A stretch of 16,240 bases of DNA, taken from positions 1 to 16,240 of the forward strand of contig CAJMLL010000052.1 in assembly GCA_905214225.1 (NCBI GenBank). The letters run 5' to 3'. A program made the translations under genes and the position numbers. Source of the DNA: an uncultured bacterium. Lineage in GTDB: Bacteria > Bacillota > Clostridia > Peptostreptococcales > Anaerovoracaceae. This document shows, in pieces, positions 8,101-15,250 of the stretch. The notes beneath the pieces were generated by a model that saw only the letters and a program-made list of their open reading frames with translations, was not told where the DNA came from and ran no database searches. Numbering within the stretch: position 1 is the first letter of the stretch; the number at the start of each line of letters is the position of its first letter.

Positions 8101-9918
8101 TTATTTATCATCATCATACTTCAGTACAGCAGTGAAAGCTTCCTGCGGAACCTCAACCTTTCCGAACTGCTGCATCCGCTTCTTTCCTTCTTTCTGCTTC
8201 TCCAGAAGTTTCTTCTTTCTGGAAATATCTCCGCCGTAGCACTTGGCGATTACATCCTTGCGGTAAGCCCTGACCGTTTCACGGGCGATTACTTTTTGTC
8301 CTACAGCGGCCTGAATCGGAACCTCGAACTGATGCATCGGAATGACTTCCTTCAGCTTCTTGCAGACAAAACGGGCGCGGCTGTAGGCCTCGGAACGGTG
8401 CACGATCATGGAGAAGGCGTCCACGATGTTCTTATTCAGCAGGATGTCCAGTTTCACCAGATCAGATTTCTGGTAGCGGACAAATTCATAATCCAGGGAG
8501 CCGTAACCCTTGGTCATGGATTTCAGGGCGTCGAAGAAGTCGTAAATAACTTCATTCAGCGGGAGTTCATAGTGCAGCTCCACGCGGTCGGTGGTGATGT
8601 AGTCCATGCCCAGCATGGTGCCGCGGCGCTTCTGGCAGAGTTCCATGATGGATCCGACGTAGGTCTTCGGCAGCATGATGTCGGCATTGACAATCGGCTC
8701 CTCGATGTGGTCGATTTCCGAAGGATCCGGCAGATTGGTCGGGTTCTGGATCATCTTCACGGAACCGTCCGTCAGAATGACTTTATAGACTACGCTCGGG
8801 GAGGTCGTGATGATGTCCAGGTTGAACTCTCTTTCCAGACGCTCCACAATGACTTCCATGTGGAGAAGGCCCAGGAATCCGCAGCGGAAACCGAATCCCA
8901 GCGCGGCAGATGTCTCCGGCTCAAAGAGAAGCGATGCGTCGTTGACCTGCAGGCGTTCCAGGGCTTCTTTGACAGATTCGTATTTCTCGCCTTCCGCCGG
9001 ATAAATTCCGGAGTAGACCATCGGCTGAACCTTTTTATATCCTGGCAGACTTTCTTTTGCCGGATTATCCGCAAGCGTGACGGTATCACCGACTCTGGCA
9101 TCTCTGACCTGCTTGATGGCCGCGCAGATGTAGCCTACGTCGCCGGCGCGCAGGAACTTGGCCGGAACATGGCTCGGCGCCATGACGCCGACCTCCGTGA
9201 CTTCATAATTTGCCTTGGCCGCCATCAGACGGATCGTATCGCCGACCTTCACCATTCCGTCGAACAGTCTTACGAAGATCACAACGCCCTTGTAGTTATC
9301 ATATACAGAGTCGAAAATCAGTGCTTTCAGCGGTGCGTCCACATCACCCTGCGGCGCCGGAATATCCGTGACGATCTTCTCCAGCAGATTCTCCACGCCC
9401 ATGCCGGTCTTGGCCGAGACTTCCGGCGCGTCCTCCGCGTCGATGCCAATCATCTCTTCAATCTCTTCCTTCGATTCCTCCGGCCGGGCACTGGCCAGGT
9501 CCATCTTATTCAGGCAGGGCAGAATCTCCAGATCCTCATTCAGCGCAAGATAGACATTTCCCATAGTCTGCGCCTCCACGCCCTGTGTCGCGTCCACGAC
9601 CAGAACCGCGCCCTCGCAGGCCGCCAGACTGCGGCTGACCTCGTAATTGAAGTCCACGTGTCCCGGCGTGTCGATCAGGTTGAAAATGTACTCTTTCCCG
9701 TCCTTCGCCTTGTACACCAGACGCGTCGTCTGCAGCTTGATCGTGATTCCGCGCTCACGCTCCAGATCCATATTATCCAGGAGCTGCTCCTTCATATCAC
9801 GCTCCGCCACCAGTCCCGTCATCTCAATCATACGGTCCGCAAGCGTTGACTTACCGTGGTCAATATGCGCGATGATGCTGAAATTCCGGATATATTTCTG
9901 ATAATCATTATCTTTCAT
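8101..9918 (-). CDS. lepA: Elongation factor 4 (LepA, ribosomal GTPase)
   Basis: EF4 is a translational GTPase that acts on the ribosome under stress, proposed to act in back-translocation or initiation. The G domain shows AHIDHGKST (residues 17-25), DTPGHVDF (83-90) and NKMD (137-140). EF-G-like domains II, III and V follow, and the distinctive C-terminal domain includes [23 protein letters not shown]. The length of 605 aa is normal. AAGGAGA lies seven bases before the ATG at 9918. It forms an operon with hemW, which starts at or inside its stop codon. The lepA-hemW-hrcA-grpE-dnaK-dnaJ order is conserved in Firmicutes. Confidence 0.99.
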   Translation of the reverse strand: MKDNDYQKYIRNFSIIAHIDHGKSTLADRMIEMTGLVAERDMKEQLLDNMDLERERGITIKLQTTRLVYKAKDGKEYIFNLIDTPGHVDFNYEVSRSLAACEGAVLVVDATQGVEAQTMGNVYLALNEDLEILPCLNKMDLASARPEESKEEIEEMIGIDAEDAPEVSAKTGMGVENLLEKIVTDIPAPQGDVDAPLKALIFDSVYDNYKGVVIFVRLFDGMVKVGDTIRLMAAKANYEVTEVGVMAPSHVPAKFLRAGDVGYICAAIKQVRDARVGDTVTLADNPAKESLPGYKKVQPMVYSGIYPAEGEKYESVKEALERLQVNDASLLFEPETSAALGFGFRCGFLGLLHMEVIVERLEREFNLDIITTSPSVVYKVILTDGSVKMIQNPTNLPDPSEIDHIEEPIVNADIMLPKTYVGSIMELCQKRRGTMLGMDYITTDRVELHYELPLNEVIYDFFDALKSMTKGYGSLDYEFVRYQKSDLVKLDILLNKNIVDAFSMIVHRSEAYSRARFVCKKLKEVIPMHQFEVPIQAAVGQKVIARETVRAYRKDVIAKCYGGDISRKKKLLEKQKEGKKRMQQFGKVEVPQEAFTAVLKYDDDK

Positions 9919-9955
9919 GCATAAGTCTCCTTACTTTACTGAGAATATCTGTTTT

Positions 9956-9964
9956 ATTCTACCA
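9956..9964 (-). promoter_or_regulatory. Probable extended -10 promoter of lepA-hemW
   Basis: On the minus strand TGGTAGAAT (9964-9956) is an extended -10 box (TGn plus TAGAAT, five of six bases). It lies about 38 bases before the lepA start. No good -35 hexamer is found at 16-18 bases upstream, which is acceptable for an extended -10 promoter. Confidence 0.5.
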
Positions 9965-10100
9965 TATCTGGCGCATCCGGGCACCCATTCTTCCGACAAA
10001 AACCAGCCGGCAAGGGATTAAATCCACCCGCCCTCCCGGGCAGCTCTGAAAAATCCGGAAAACATCCCGAAAACACTGGAAAAGCATGTCAAAATCTACT

Positions 10101-10129
10101 TGTAAAATCTGGAAAAACATGTTATATTA
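10101..10129 (+). promoter_or_regulatory. Probable rpsT promoter
   Basis: TTGTAA (10101-10106) is followed after 17 bases by TATATT (10124-10129). TG one base before the -10 box makes it an extended -10 promoter. It lies about 52 bases upstream of the rpsT start. The rest of the 262-base lepA-rpsT spacer shows nothing further that I recognise. Confidence 0.6.
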
Positions 10130-10180
10130 CTTTCTGCGTATTTAATTTTTTAATGCTATATTTTAGTAGTGGGGGTAAAC

Positions 10181-10453
10181 ATGGCTAACATCAAATCCGC
10201 AAAAAAGAGAGTAAAAGTTACTGCTAAGAAGACTGCTCAGAACAGAGTAATCAAGGACGATCTGAAGGCTGTTATGAAGGAATTCGACGCTGCAATCGCT
10301 GCAAAGGATTTCGACACAGCTGCTGAGAAGAGAACTGCTGCCGAGAAACAGCTGAAGAAGGCTGCTACAAAGCACATCATCTCCAAGCAGGCTGCAAGCA
10401 GACATATTTCCCAGGTTACAAAGAAGCTGAACGCAGCAAAAGCAGGAAAGTAA
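10181..10453 (+). CDS. rpsT: 30S ribosomal protein S20
   Basis: S20 binds 16S rRNA early in assembly of the small ribosomal subunit. The 90-aa product begins MANIKSAKKRV and is lysine- and alanine-rich and helical throughout, as is typical of the family, ending KKLNAAKAGK. The ATG at 10181 is chosen because homologues start MANIKSAKKR. A GTG twelve bases earlier would add four residues. The ribosome binding site is weak (GGGGGT, four bases before the ATG). It is the only confident plus-strand gene in the window. It diverges from lepA and ends at its own terminator. In Bacillus the neighbours gpr and spoIIP lie between rpsT and lepA; they are absent here. Confidence 0.98.
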   Translation: MANIKSAKKRVKVTAKKTAQNRVIKDDLKAVMKEFDAAIAAKDFDTAAEKRTAAEKQLKKAATKHIISKQAASRHISQVTKKLNAAKAGK

Positions 10454-10507
10454 AATCTCACCCGTCCCCACACGTGCATCTGCTGGGGTGCACATGCTTT
10501 TAAGCAG

Positions 10508-10544
10508 AGAACCGATGGTTGTGTCTCCCATCGGTTCTTTTTTT
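10508..10544 (+). terminator. Rho-independent terminator of rpsT
   Basis: AGAACCGATGG (10508-10518) pairs perfectly with CCATCGGTTCT (10528-10538) around a nine-base loop, followed by a run of seven T (10538-10544). It sits between the convergent rpsT and EamA-type genes. In the opposite direction no T tract follows, so it would be a weak stop for the transporter transcript. Confidence 0.95.
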
Positions 10545-10550
10545 ATGTTT

Positions 10551-11600
10551 TTATGCGGCAGGCGATTTTTTCCTTGCGTGTGGTTTTTGTCCCGACGGAC
10601 TATGGTTGACGATGATGATGCCCGCGGAAATCAGCGCCAGTGCACCGAGTGCGGAAAGGCGGAAGGCCTGCCCGGTCTCCCCCAGTAAAACTGCAGAAAG
10701 CAGGACGCCGATCACCGGATTCATGAAGCCGAACACGGTAATCCGGCTGACTGGGTTGAATTTCAGAAGAATGCTCCAGATCGTGTAGGCTGCCGCGGAA
10801 ATGAAGGCCATGTAAAGGAGCAGAAGCACGCCGCTCCAGGCTGCGGAACTGCTCTGCAGATGGCCGCCCCGCAGGAAACCATAGGCTGTCAGCGTCAGAC
10901 CTCCCAGAATGAACTGGTAACCCGACAGTACCGCCGGATCTTCCTTCTGCCCTGCCTGTTTCATGTACGATGTGGACATCCCTGCCATGACCGTTGAAAG
11001 CAGGACGCAGCCTTCACCCAGCAGCGCAAAATGAAAATGGATGGATCCGCTGCCGCGCAGTTCGACCATCATGACCCCGGCAAATCCGAGCAGGCTGCCC
11101 AGGGTCTTGCGCCAGGTCATTTTTTCTGTCCGGAAGAGAAATGCCGCGATCAGAATCGCAATAAATGTTCCCGAGCCGATAATAATCGAGGAATTCACGC
11201 CGCTCGCGTGAGCCAGGCCGATGTAGAAGAAGAAATACTGCCCTGTCGTCTGAAAAAGCGAGAGAATCAAGACAGTTCCGCCAGAACCTTTCCGCGGATG
11301 CAGAAATCTTCCTTTCATCAGACTCCCGAATAAAATCACCAGCACACCGGCAAGCGTGAAGCGGATTCCGGCAAAGAGCATCTGTGAAGCGGTATCTCCC
11401 GCGGCGATGGAAAACAGCCGGTAGCCGATCTTGACGCAGGGAAAGGCGCTGCCCCAGAGGAAACAGCTGGTGAAGGTCCCGGCCAGCACGACCGGAAGCG
11501 CTGTCCAGAATCTGACTTTCTTCTGCGCTGCGCCCGCCTGACCCTCTCTGCCCTTTTTATCCACTTTTCTTTCCATGGATTCCTGATTTCTGCCCGGCAT
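10551..11600 (-). CDS. EamA/DMT-family membrane transporter
   Basis: This is an integral membrane protein of the drug/metabolite transporter superfamily with about ten hydrophobic helices in two EamA repeats. The first repeat begins near FTSCFLWGSAFPCVKIG. The second ends near GFMNPVIGVLLSAVLLGE, a typical EamA tail, followed by a basic C-terminus. The length of 349 aa is a little long because of a charged cytoplasmic N-terminus. The ATG at 11600 overlaps the deoD stop as TAATG. A second in-frame ATG at 11576 has AGGA close before it and could be the true start. Substrate cannot be read from sequence. Coupling to a purine nucleoside phosphorylase suggests a nucleoside, base or pentose-related metabolite (inference). 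Confidence 0.9.
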   Translation of the reverse strand: MPGRNQESMERKVDKKGREGQAGAAQKKVRFWTALPVVLAGTFTSCFLWGSAFPCVKIGYRLFSIAAGDTASQMLFAGIRFTLAGVLVILFGSLMKGRFLHPRKGSGGTVLILSLFQTTGQYFFFYIGLAHASGVNSSIIIGSGTFIAILIAAFLFRTEKMTWRKTLGSLLGFAGVMMVELRGSGSIHFHFALLGEGCVLLSTVMAGMSTSYMKQAGQKEDPAVLSGYQFILGGLTLTAYGFLRGGHLQSSSAAWSGVLLLLYMAFISAAAYTIWSILLKFNPVSRITVFGFMNPVIGVLLSAVLLGETGQAFRLSALGALALISAGIIIVNHSPSGQKPHARKKSPAA

Positions 11601-12310
11601 TACAGTCTGACCGCCGTTTCCAGCGCGAGCTTCATCATATCTGTGAACTGCGTCTGGCGCTGCTCGACCGTGGCCACTTCATCCAGGACAAAATGATCAC
11701 TGACGGTGAAAATCGCAAGGGCATTCTTTTTCAGGAAAGCTGCGTTGGAGTAAAGCGCCGCCGTCTCCATTTCCACGCCGATCACGCCCATTCTCTGCCA
11801 GCACTTCCACCAGTCTTCGTCCGCTTCATAAAAATGATCGCTGGACAAAACATTTCCGGCATAAATCTGAATTCCCGTATCCTTAGAAGCCTCCTGCGCC
11901 GCCGTCAGCAGATTATAGCTGCAGCATGGGGAATACTGCCCCTCCACGTGGAAGGTGTCCATATAGCTGGAGTCCGTGGAGGCTGCCAGAGCCAGAACCG
12001 TGTCTCCCACATGCACGTTCGGGTTGAAACTTCCCATTGTGCCGATGCGGATAATATTCTCTACATGGTGCTGGTCATACAGTTCCCAGGAATAAATTCC
12101 CATAGACGGCATGCCCATGCCGCTTCCCTGCACAGAAACCGGAACGCCCTTATAGCTTCCCGAATACCCGTACATGTTCCTGATTTCCGAATAGCGGACC
12201 GGATTGTCCAGGAAATTCTCCGCGATGAACTGTGCGCGGAGCGGGTCGCCCGGCATCAGAACCGTTTCCGCGACCTTTGCCTTATCTGAAACTGCGATAT
12301 GTAATGACAT
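11600..12310 (-). CDS. deoD: Purine nucleoside phosphorylase, DeoD type (hexameric class)
   Basis: The enzyme splits purine (deoxy)nucleosides with phosphate into base and (deoxy)ribose 1-phosphate, in purine salvage in the cytoplasm. Family features seen are an N-terminal His (H4), PGDPLRA (20-26), GSGMGMPSMGIYSWEL (62-77), RIGTMGS (88-94) for phosphate binding, VEMETAALY (179-187) for the ribose site, and VSDH (203-206) with the catalytic Asp at 205. The length is 236 aa, normal for DeoD. The ATG at 12310 has AAGGAG seven bases upstream (12323-12318). The open frame reaches further upstream to 12523, but that extension does not resemble the family. The stop overlaps the start of the EamA-type gene. 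Confidence 0.97.
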   Translation of the reverse strand: MSLHIAVSDKAKVAETVLMPGDPLRAQFIAENFLDNPVRYSEIRNMYGYSGSYKGVPVSVQGSGMGMPSMGIYSWELYDQHHVENIIRIGTMGSFNPNVHVGDTVLALAASTDSSYMDTFHVEGQYSPCCSYNLLTAAQEASKDTGIQIYAGNVLSSDHFYEADEDWWKCWQRMGVIGVEMETAALYSNAAFLKKNALAIFTVSDHFVLDEVATVEQRQTQFTDMMKLALETAVRL

Positions 12311-12640
12311 AATTTTTCTCCTTCTTTGTTTGTGATTTGCTGATTTTGCAGGCGCACACCCGGCCGCGGACAGAAAAAGACTGGCGGCATCCACATTCTC
12401 TGCCCGGAGGATCACGCCCAATCTAATCCCTGCTTCCCGACAAAAAATTATTCTGCAAGTCCGCTGACCTGCTGATCCTGTTAACCTCCTGTCGGTTCCG
12501 GGACAGCGGTCCCTCTGAAACATTTATTTCTACTCACTGTCAAAGCTGCCGCCATTTTCCCGTTTTCTGCAGCTCCGCGCCTTACAAAAACATTATATTC
12601 TTATACTGACTATTATCATACCACAGAATGCCCGCTAAAA
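12311..12640 (-). other. Long leader region upstream of deoD
   Basis: About 330 bases precede the deoD ribosome binding site with no convincing gene. On the minus strand an extended -10 box TGGTATGAT (12623-12615) and a TATAAT (12597-12592) are possible promoter elements, but neither has a good -35 box. A transcript from there would have a leader of 270-300 bases. It contains CTGTC/GACAG next to an isolated AGGAGGTTAA (12490-12481) that has no start codon at a proper distance. I searched by eye for purine, cobalamin, THF and ZTP riboswitch cores and found none. Confidence 0.35.
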
Positions 12641-12706
12641 ATCCGATATGCGGCGAGTTGCCGCGATCCAATAGTCCGTTGTGATGAGACAATGATGCAC
12701 AGATAC

Positions 12707-12782
12707 TCAGACACTGCCGGTCAGCCGGCATGACAACACCGTTCAGCCGGTCAGCCGGTCAGACACTGCCGGTCAGCCGGCA
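12707..12782. repeat. CAGCCGG repeat block with a 24-bp direct repeat
   Basis: A 24-base sequence at 12707-12730 recurs exactly at 12759-12782. Each copy contains the small dyad TGCCGG-TCAG-CCGGCA. TCAGCCGG occurs four times in the block, two of them in tandem at 12743-12758. Related GCGGCGAG motifs flank it at about 12651 and 12791. The block looks like a small REP-like or slipped-strand repeat; no function is visible. Confidence 0.75.
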
Positions 12783-12833
12783 AGGCAATGCGGCGAGGTT
12801 AATTGACGCCTTTTCCCGGACCGGAACCCTGTG

Positions 12834-12849
12834 TATGTATACTGCATAC
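12834..12849 (+). repeat. Left copy of a 16-bp repeat (TATGTATACTGCATAC)
   Basis: It matches 13902-13917 at 15 of 16 bases in the same orientation. The two copies bracket about 1.07 kb of non-coding, mostly AT-rich DNA. Its core GTATAC is a palindrome. Confidence 0.6.
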
Positions 12850-12959
12850 CAAATTCTCTCTTTAATCATCTTATTCATCTTCGTTTTGTCTTATACATCG
12901 TTTATGCATAAGATAAAAGCAAGACCGAACAACATCTGGATAATTTTTCCTGAATTTTG

Positions 12960-13363
12960 TTGGTACAATCGCGTCCAAATCATTAACTTTACCAAAACAA
13001 AATGAATTTTGGTAAAAGATGCAGAATGCGTCACTTTATACCAAATACCTATTATCATAAGCGGAATATAGGTTGGTAAAAAGGCCATTTAACTCCCTGT
13101 TTTACCCAACATTTTTACACATTATTTTGATTACATTGCAAATACGTCAATTATCATTGTCTCTTTCAATATTATTCAGAAATCCGGATATTATTTATCG
13201 AGTATTTATTCATGTTCATGTAATATTACTAGACGCCGCAATTATTCTTAGTGATTGTACCATCATGCATACATCATTTTGGTAATAATCATGATTATAA
13301 TCGCGCCTTACCTAATTGTTTTTCACTTTGGTACATCTGCCTTTTTTCCACTATTGTTACCAA
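12960..13363. repeat. Array of paired inverted motifs, TTGGTA-N24-TACCAA
   Basis: Five 36-bp units share TTGGTA at the left and TACCAA, or a one-base variant, at the right, always exactly 24 bases apart. They are 12960-12995, 13009-13044, 13073-13108 (right motif TACCCA), 13279-13314 (TACCTA) and 13328-13363. The 24-base centres are unrelated. Units 1-2 and units 4-5 are both 49 bases apart start to start, leaving 13 bases between them. Between units 1 and 2 the facing motifs extend to a perfect dyad, TTTACCAAAA (12988-12997) with TTTTGGTAAA (13007-13016). The surrounding 12850-13440 is AT-rich and has no convincing gene. A protein-binding array is the simplest reading (inference). Confidence 0.7.
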
Positions 13364-13440
13364 CGTATTTTCTATCAATATGACAGTATGGCCGGGGTTT
13401 ATAAGGCATGCACATTTTTCTATTTTATTTTAGGCAAATA

Positions 13441-13758
13441 ATATCACAACTGACAGCAGGCAGCTTTCCAGCAGCCAATTTCCAGGTATTGGTCAGGTCA
13501 ACCTGCTATATGCTATCCGTCATACGATAATGTGCAGATTCTCTGGTATGAAAATATATCGTTTCACCATACATCTCAGCAATCGCCTTCTCCGGCACCG
13601 CCGTGGAAAATTTACACACATAATGAATATTCTGCTAAAACGAAAGCTTCAGACTCCAAATGACGTAAAAAAGAACTCCACACTCTGCGGCCATCCGAGA
13701 TGTTGATGCATCAGGTGAGTTCCCTGGAACCTTGTTGTCGTCTGACGGAAAGACAATC
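13441..13758. other. Non-coding stretch with a possible gene fragment
   Basis: No clear gene is present. On the minus strand a frame from 13619 to a TAG at 13508-13506 reads as a plausible 37-residue protein tail (… TAVPEKAIAEMYGETIYF …). It has no ribosome binding site and an in-frame stop shortly upstream, so it may be the relic of a lost gene or chance. Short dyads CAGGT-CA-ACCTG (13494-13505) and GTTCC-CT-GGAAC (about 13719-13730) are also seen. Confidence 0.25.
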
Positions 13759-13806
13759 AAAAAAGGCCGCACCCTGCTTCGCTTCATTCTGCGAAAGGGC
13801 ACGGCC
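13759..13806 (-). terminator. Rho-independent terminator, probably for the dehydrogenase transcript
   Basis: GGCCGCACCCTGCTTCGC (13765-13782) pairs imperfectly with GCGAAAGGGCACGGCC (13791-13806). On the minus strand the stem is followed by TTTTTTGATT. The nearest minus-strand gene upstream is the dehydrogenase ending at 14147. Its mRNA would therefore carry a 3' untranslated region of about 340-390 bases that includes the 20-bp repeat array. Confidence 0.7.
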
Positions 13807-13901
13807 CAGATATTTACTACTATATCAAACACTGCCGCCTGAATCCGAATAAGCTGACACACAAGCGAAAGGGCACAAGTTAACAAACACAGGCCGGCTT
13901 A

Positions 13902-13919
13902 TATGTATACAGCATACAT
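13902..13919. repeat. Right copy of the 16-bp repeat, with a perfect dyad
   Basis: TATGTATACAGCATAC (13902-13917) matches 12834-12849 with one mismatch. Here it extends to a symmetric ATGTAT-ACAGC-ATACAT (13903-13919), which resembles a regulator operator. Operator function is inference. Confidence 0.55.
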
Positions 13920-13959
13920 CCGCTATCCATGTCTGCCGTTTATCCCTGCCCAGCCCATT

Positions 13960-14119
13960 GCAACACCTCTCAACTCGTTGCAGCCCGGCCCAGTTCACTG
14001 CATTCTGGCACAGCTCACTGCATTCTGGCACAGCTCGTTGCATTCTGGCCCAGCTCACTGCATTCGGGCACAGCTCATTGCATTCTGGCACAGCTCATTG
14101 CATCCTTGCAGCTTGTATT
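13960..14119. repeat. 20-bp tandem repeat array
   Basis: Five well-conserved 20-base units (14000-14099) have the form GCATTCTGGCACAGCTCAYT, differing at one to three positions. One diverged unit precedes them at 13980 and degenerate units lie at 13960 and 14100, giving about eight periods. The array starts 28 bases beyond the stop of the dehydrogenase gene. Because 20 is not a multiple of three and the plus strand of the unit has no stop triplet, all three plus-strand frames stay open by accident. It is not a CRISPR array, as there are no spacers. Confidence 0.9.
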
Positions 14120-14146
14120 CTTTGTCTGAACAGATCATTCAGCTGA

Positions 14147-15094
14147 CTACATCTCGTCGGCGACCTTGATGTTTTCGCGGATTCCTGCGCAGCACTTGTG
14201 GAAGTGCTCCAGTTCCTCGTCCGTCAGGTGCAGTTCAACGACCTCCTCGCAGCCATCCTTGCCGATAATTGCAGGAACACCGGCGAATACATCGTGTTCG
14301 TCAAAGTCTCCGTCGAGCGGCGCGCTTACCGGGATGATGGCTTTCTCATCGTGGAAGATTGCGCGGATGATGCGTGCTGCAGTTGCCGCAATTGCATACT
14401 CTGTGCAGCTCTTTCCTGCGAAAACTGTCCAAGCTCCGTCAACCGTCTCCTGAATCATGGCATCACGGTCGAAGCGGAAGCGCTCATCCTCTGCCGCCAG
14501 CTCTTCCAGTTTATGGGAGCCAAAAGCCACCTGGGACCAAGGGGCAAACTGGGAATTTCCATGCTCACCGATCATATATGCTGTAATGGACTTATGGTCG
14601 ATTCCTGTTGTCTCTGCCAGATGGGAGATCAGACGTGCGGAATCCAGTCCTGTACCTGTTCCGAATACATGGCCCTTCGGCAGGTCCAGTCCCTTGGCAA
14701 TTTCTGCAGTAATAATGTCGCAAGGGTTGCTGATGTTCAGGAAAATTCCGTTGAAGCCGGAGGCCTTTACCTTAGGAATAAAGCCCTTTGCAGCCGGAAC
14801 GGTGAACTTCATTTCTTCAACACGGTCATGTGTTTCTGCCAGAATGGAAATCTTTCCGCTGGCATTAACGACAACATCGCAGTCCTTCAGATCCGGGTAG
14901 TCACCGACTGATACGCGGACACGGTGCGGCATATACGGAATAGAATCTTTAATATCCTGGCATTCACAGGCAGACTTTGCCGGATTGCTGTCAATCAGCA
15001 CGATTTCATCTGCGATCCCCTGAGTGACCAGTGCGCTCAGAACATGCGCACCAACATGACCTACTCCGATAATTCCAATTTTTCTCGTTTTCAT
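14147..15094 (-). CDS. L-2-hydroxyacid dehydrogenase of the lactate/malate dehydrogenase family, L-2-hydroxyisocaproate dehydrogenase-like
   Basis: This is an NAD-dependent 2-ketoacid reductase of the L-lactate dehydrogenase family, 315 aa. GVGHVG (10-15) is the nucleotide loop and D35 follows strand two, which favours NAD(H). D151, R154 (LDSAR) and H178 (GEHGNSQ) match the catalytic Asp, substrate-binding Arg and proton-donor His. The mobile loop reads ASGKISILAETHDRVEEMKFT instead of the lactate dehydrogenase pattern KPGETRLDL. From memory this loop, and the later SGFNGIFLNISNP and GEHGNSQFAPWSQV, resemble L-2-hydroxyisocaproate dehydrogenase, so branched-chain ketoacids may be preferred to pyruvate (inference). 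GGAGG lies seven bases before the ATG at 15094; an out-of-frame ATG sits four bases upstream of it. It is transcribed alone from a strong promoter with a probable operator. Confidence 0.93.
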   Translation of the reverse strand: MKTRKIGIIGVGHVGAHVLSALVTQGIADEIVLIDSNPAKSACECQDIKDSIPYMPHRVRVSVGDYPDLKDCDVVVNASGKISILAETHDRVEEMKFTVPAAKGFIPKVKASGFNGIFLNISNPCDIITAEIAKGLDLPKGHVFGTGTGLDSARLISHLAETTGIDHKSITAYMIGEHGNSQFAPWSQVAFGSHKLEELAAEDERFRFDRDAMIQETVDGAWTVFAGKSCTEYAIAATAARIIRAIFHDEKAIIPVSAPLDGDFDEHDVFAGVPAIIGKDGCEEVVELHLTDEELEHFHKCCAGIRENIKVADEM

Positions 15095-15168
15095 CCATAA
15101 CCCTCCAATATATACAAATTATTCTTATTTTGAATGATTATCCATATCTAAATTGTATTTCATTGTCC

Positions 15169-15196
15169 ATTGTGTGCATAATTCTGTATACACAAT
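15169..15196. promoter_or_regulatory. Probable operator upstream of the dehydrogenase gene
   Basis: ATTGTGT (15169-15175) and ACACAAT (15190-15196) form a perfect 7-bp inverted repeat with a 14-base interior that includes TGTATACA. It lies about 20-45 bases downstream of the predicted transcription start, a typical repressor position. A related sequence, with GTGTGCAT and TGTATAC three bases closer, occurs in the opposite orientation at 15492-15508. It does not match the 18-bp Rex site. The regulator is unknown. Confidence 0.5.
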
Positions 15197-15221
15197 ATGG
15201 GCATATGACTATCTACCTGCT

Positions 15222-15250
15222 ATCATATCCACATATAAAAAGCTTGTCAA
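15222..15250 (-). promoter_or_regulatory. Sigma-A promoter of the dehydrogenase gene
   Basis: On the minus strand a perfect -35 box TTGACA (15250-15245) and a -10 box TATGAT (15227-15222, five of six bases) are separated by exactly 17 bases. The predicted start near 15215 gives a 5' leader of about 120 bases. Confidence 0.85.

Noticed and set aside
8035..9849. 604-codon plus-strand open frame opposite lepA
   Set aside because: It mirrors lepA, which has all EF4 motifs. The antisense translation has no recognisable domain.
12311..12523. N-terminal extension of DeoD to the ATG at 12523
   Set aside because: The extension does not match the family, and a strong ribosome binding site stands before the ATG at 12310.
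12311..12600. Purine riboswitch upstream of deoD
   Set aside because: The conserved purine-aptamer core segments were not found on the minus strand; cobalamin, THF and ZTP cores were also not seen.
13073..13285. 70-codon plus-strand frame starting at a TTG
   Set aside because: It has no proper ribosome binding site, its start is part of a TTGGTA motif, and its translation is a hydrophobic low-information sequence expected from AT-rich DNA.
13635..13886. 83-codon minus-strand frame
   Set aside because: It runs through the terminator hairpin at 13759-13806 and has no ribosome binding site or family resemblance.
13960..14119. CRISPR array
   Set aside because: The units are directly adjacent with no unique spacers, and no cas genes are nearby.
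13903..14169. Three overlapping plus-strand frames with repetitive translations
   Set aside because: They are produced by the stop-free 20-bp tandem repeat read in all three frames and have no ribosome binding sites.
15169..15196. Rex site upstream of the dehydrogenase gene
   Set aside because: Rex sites are about 18 bp with TTGTnA-type halves separated by a few bases. Here the halves are 14 bases apart.
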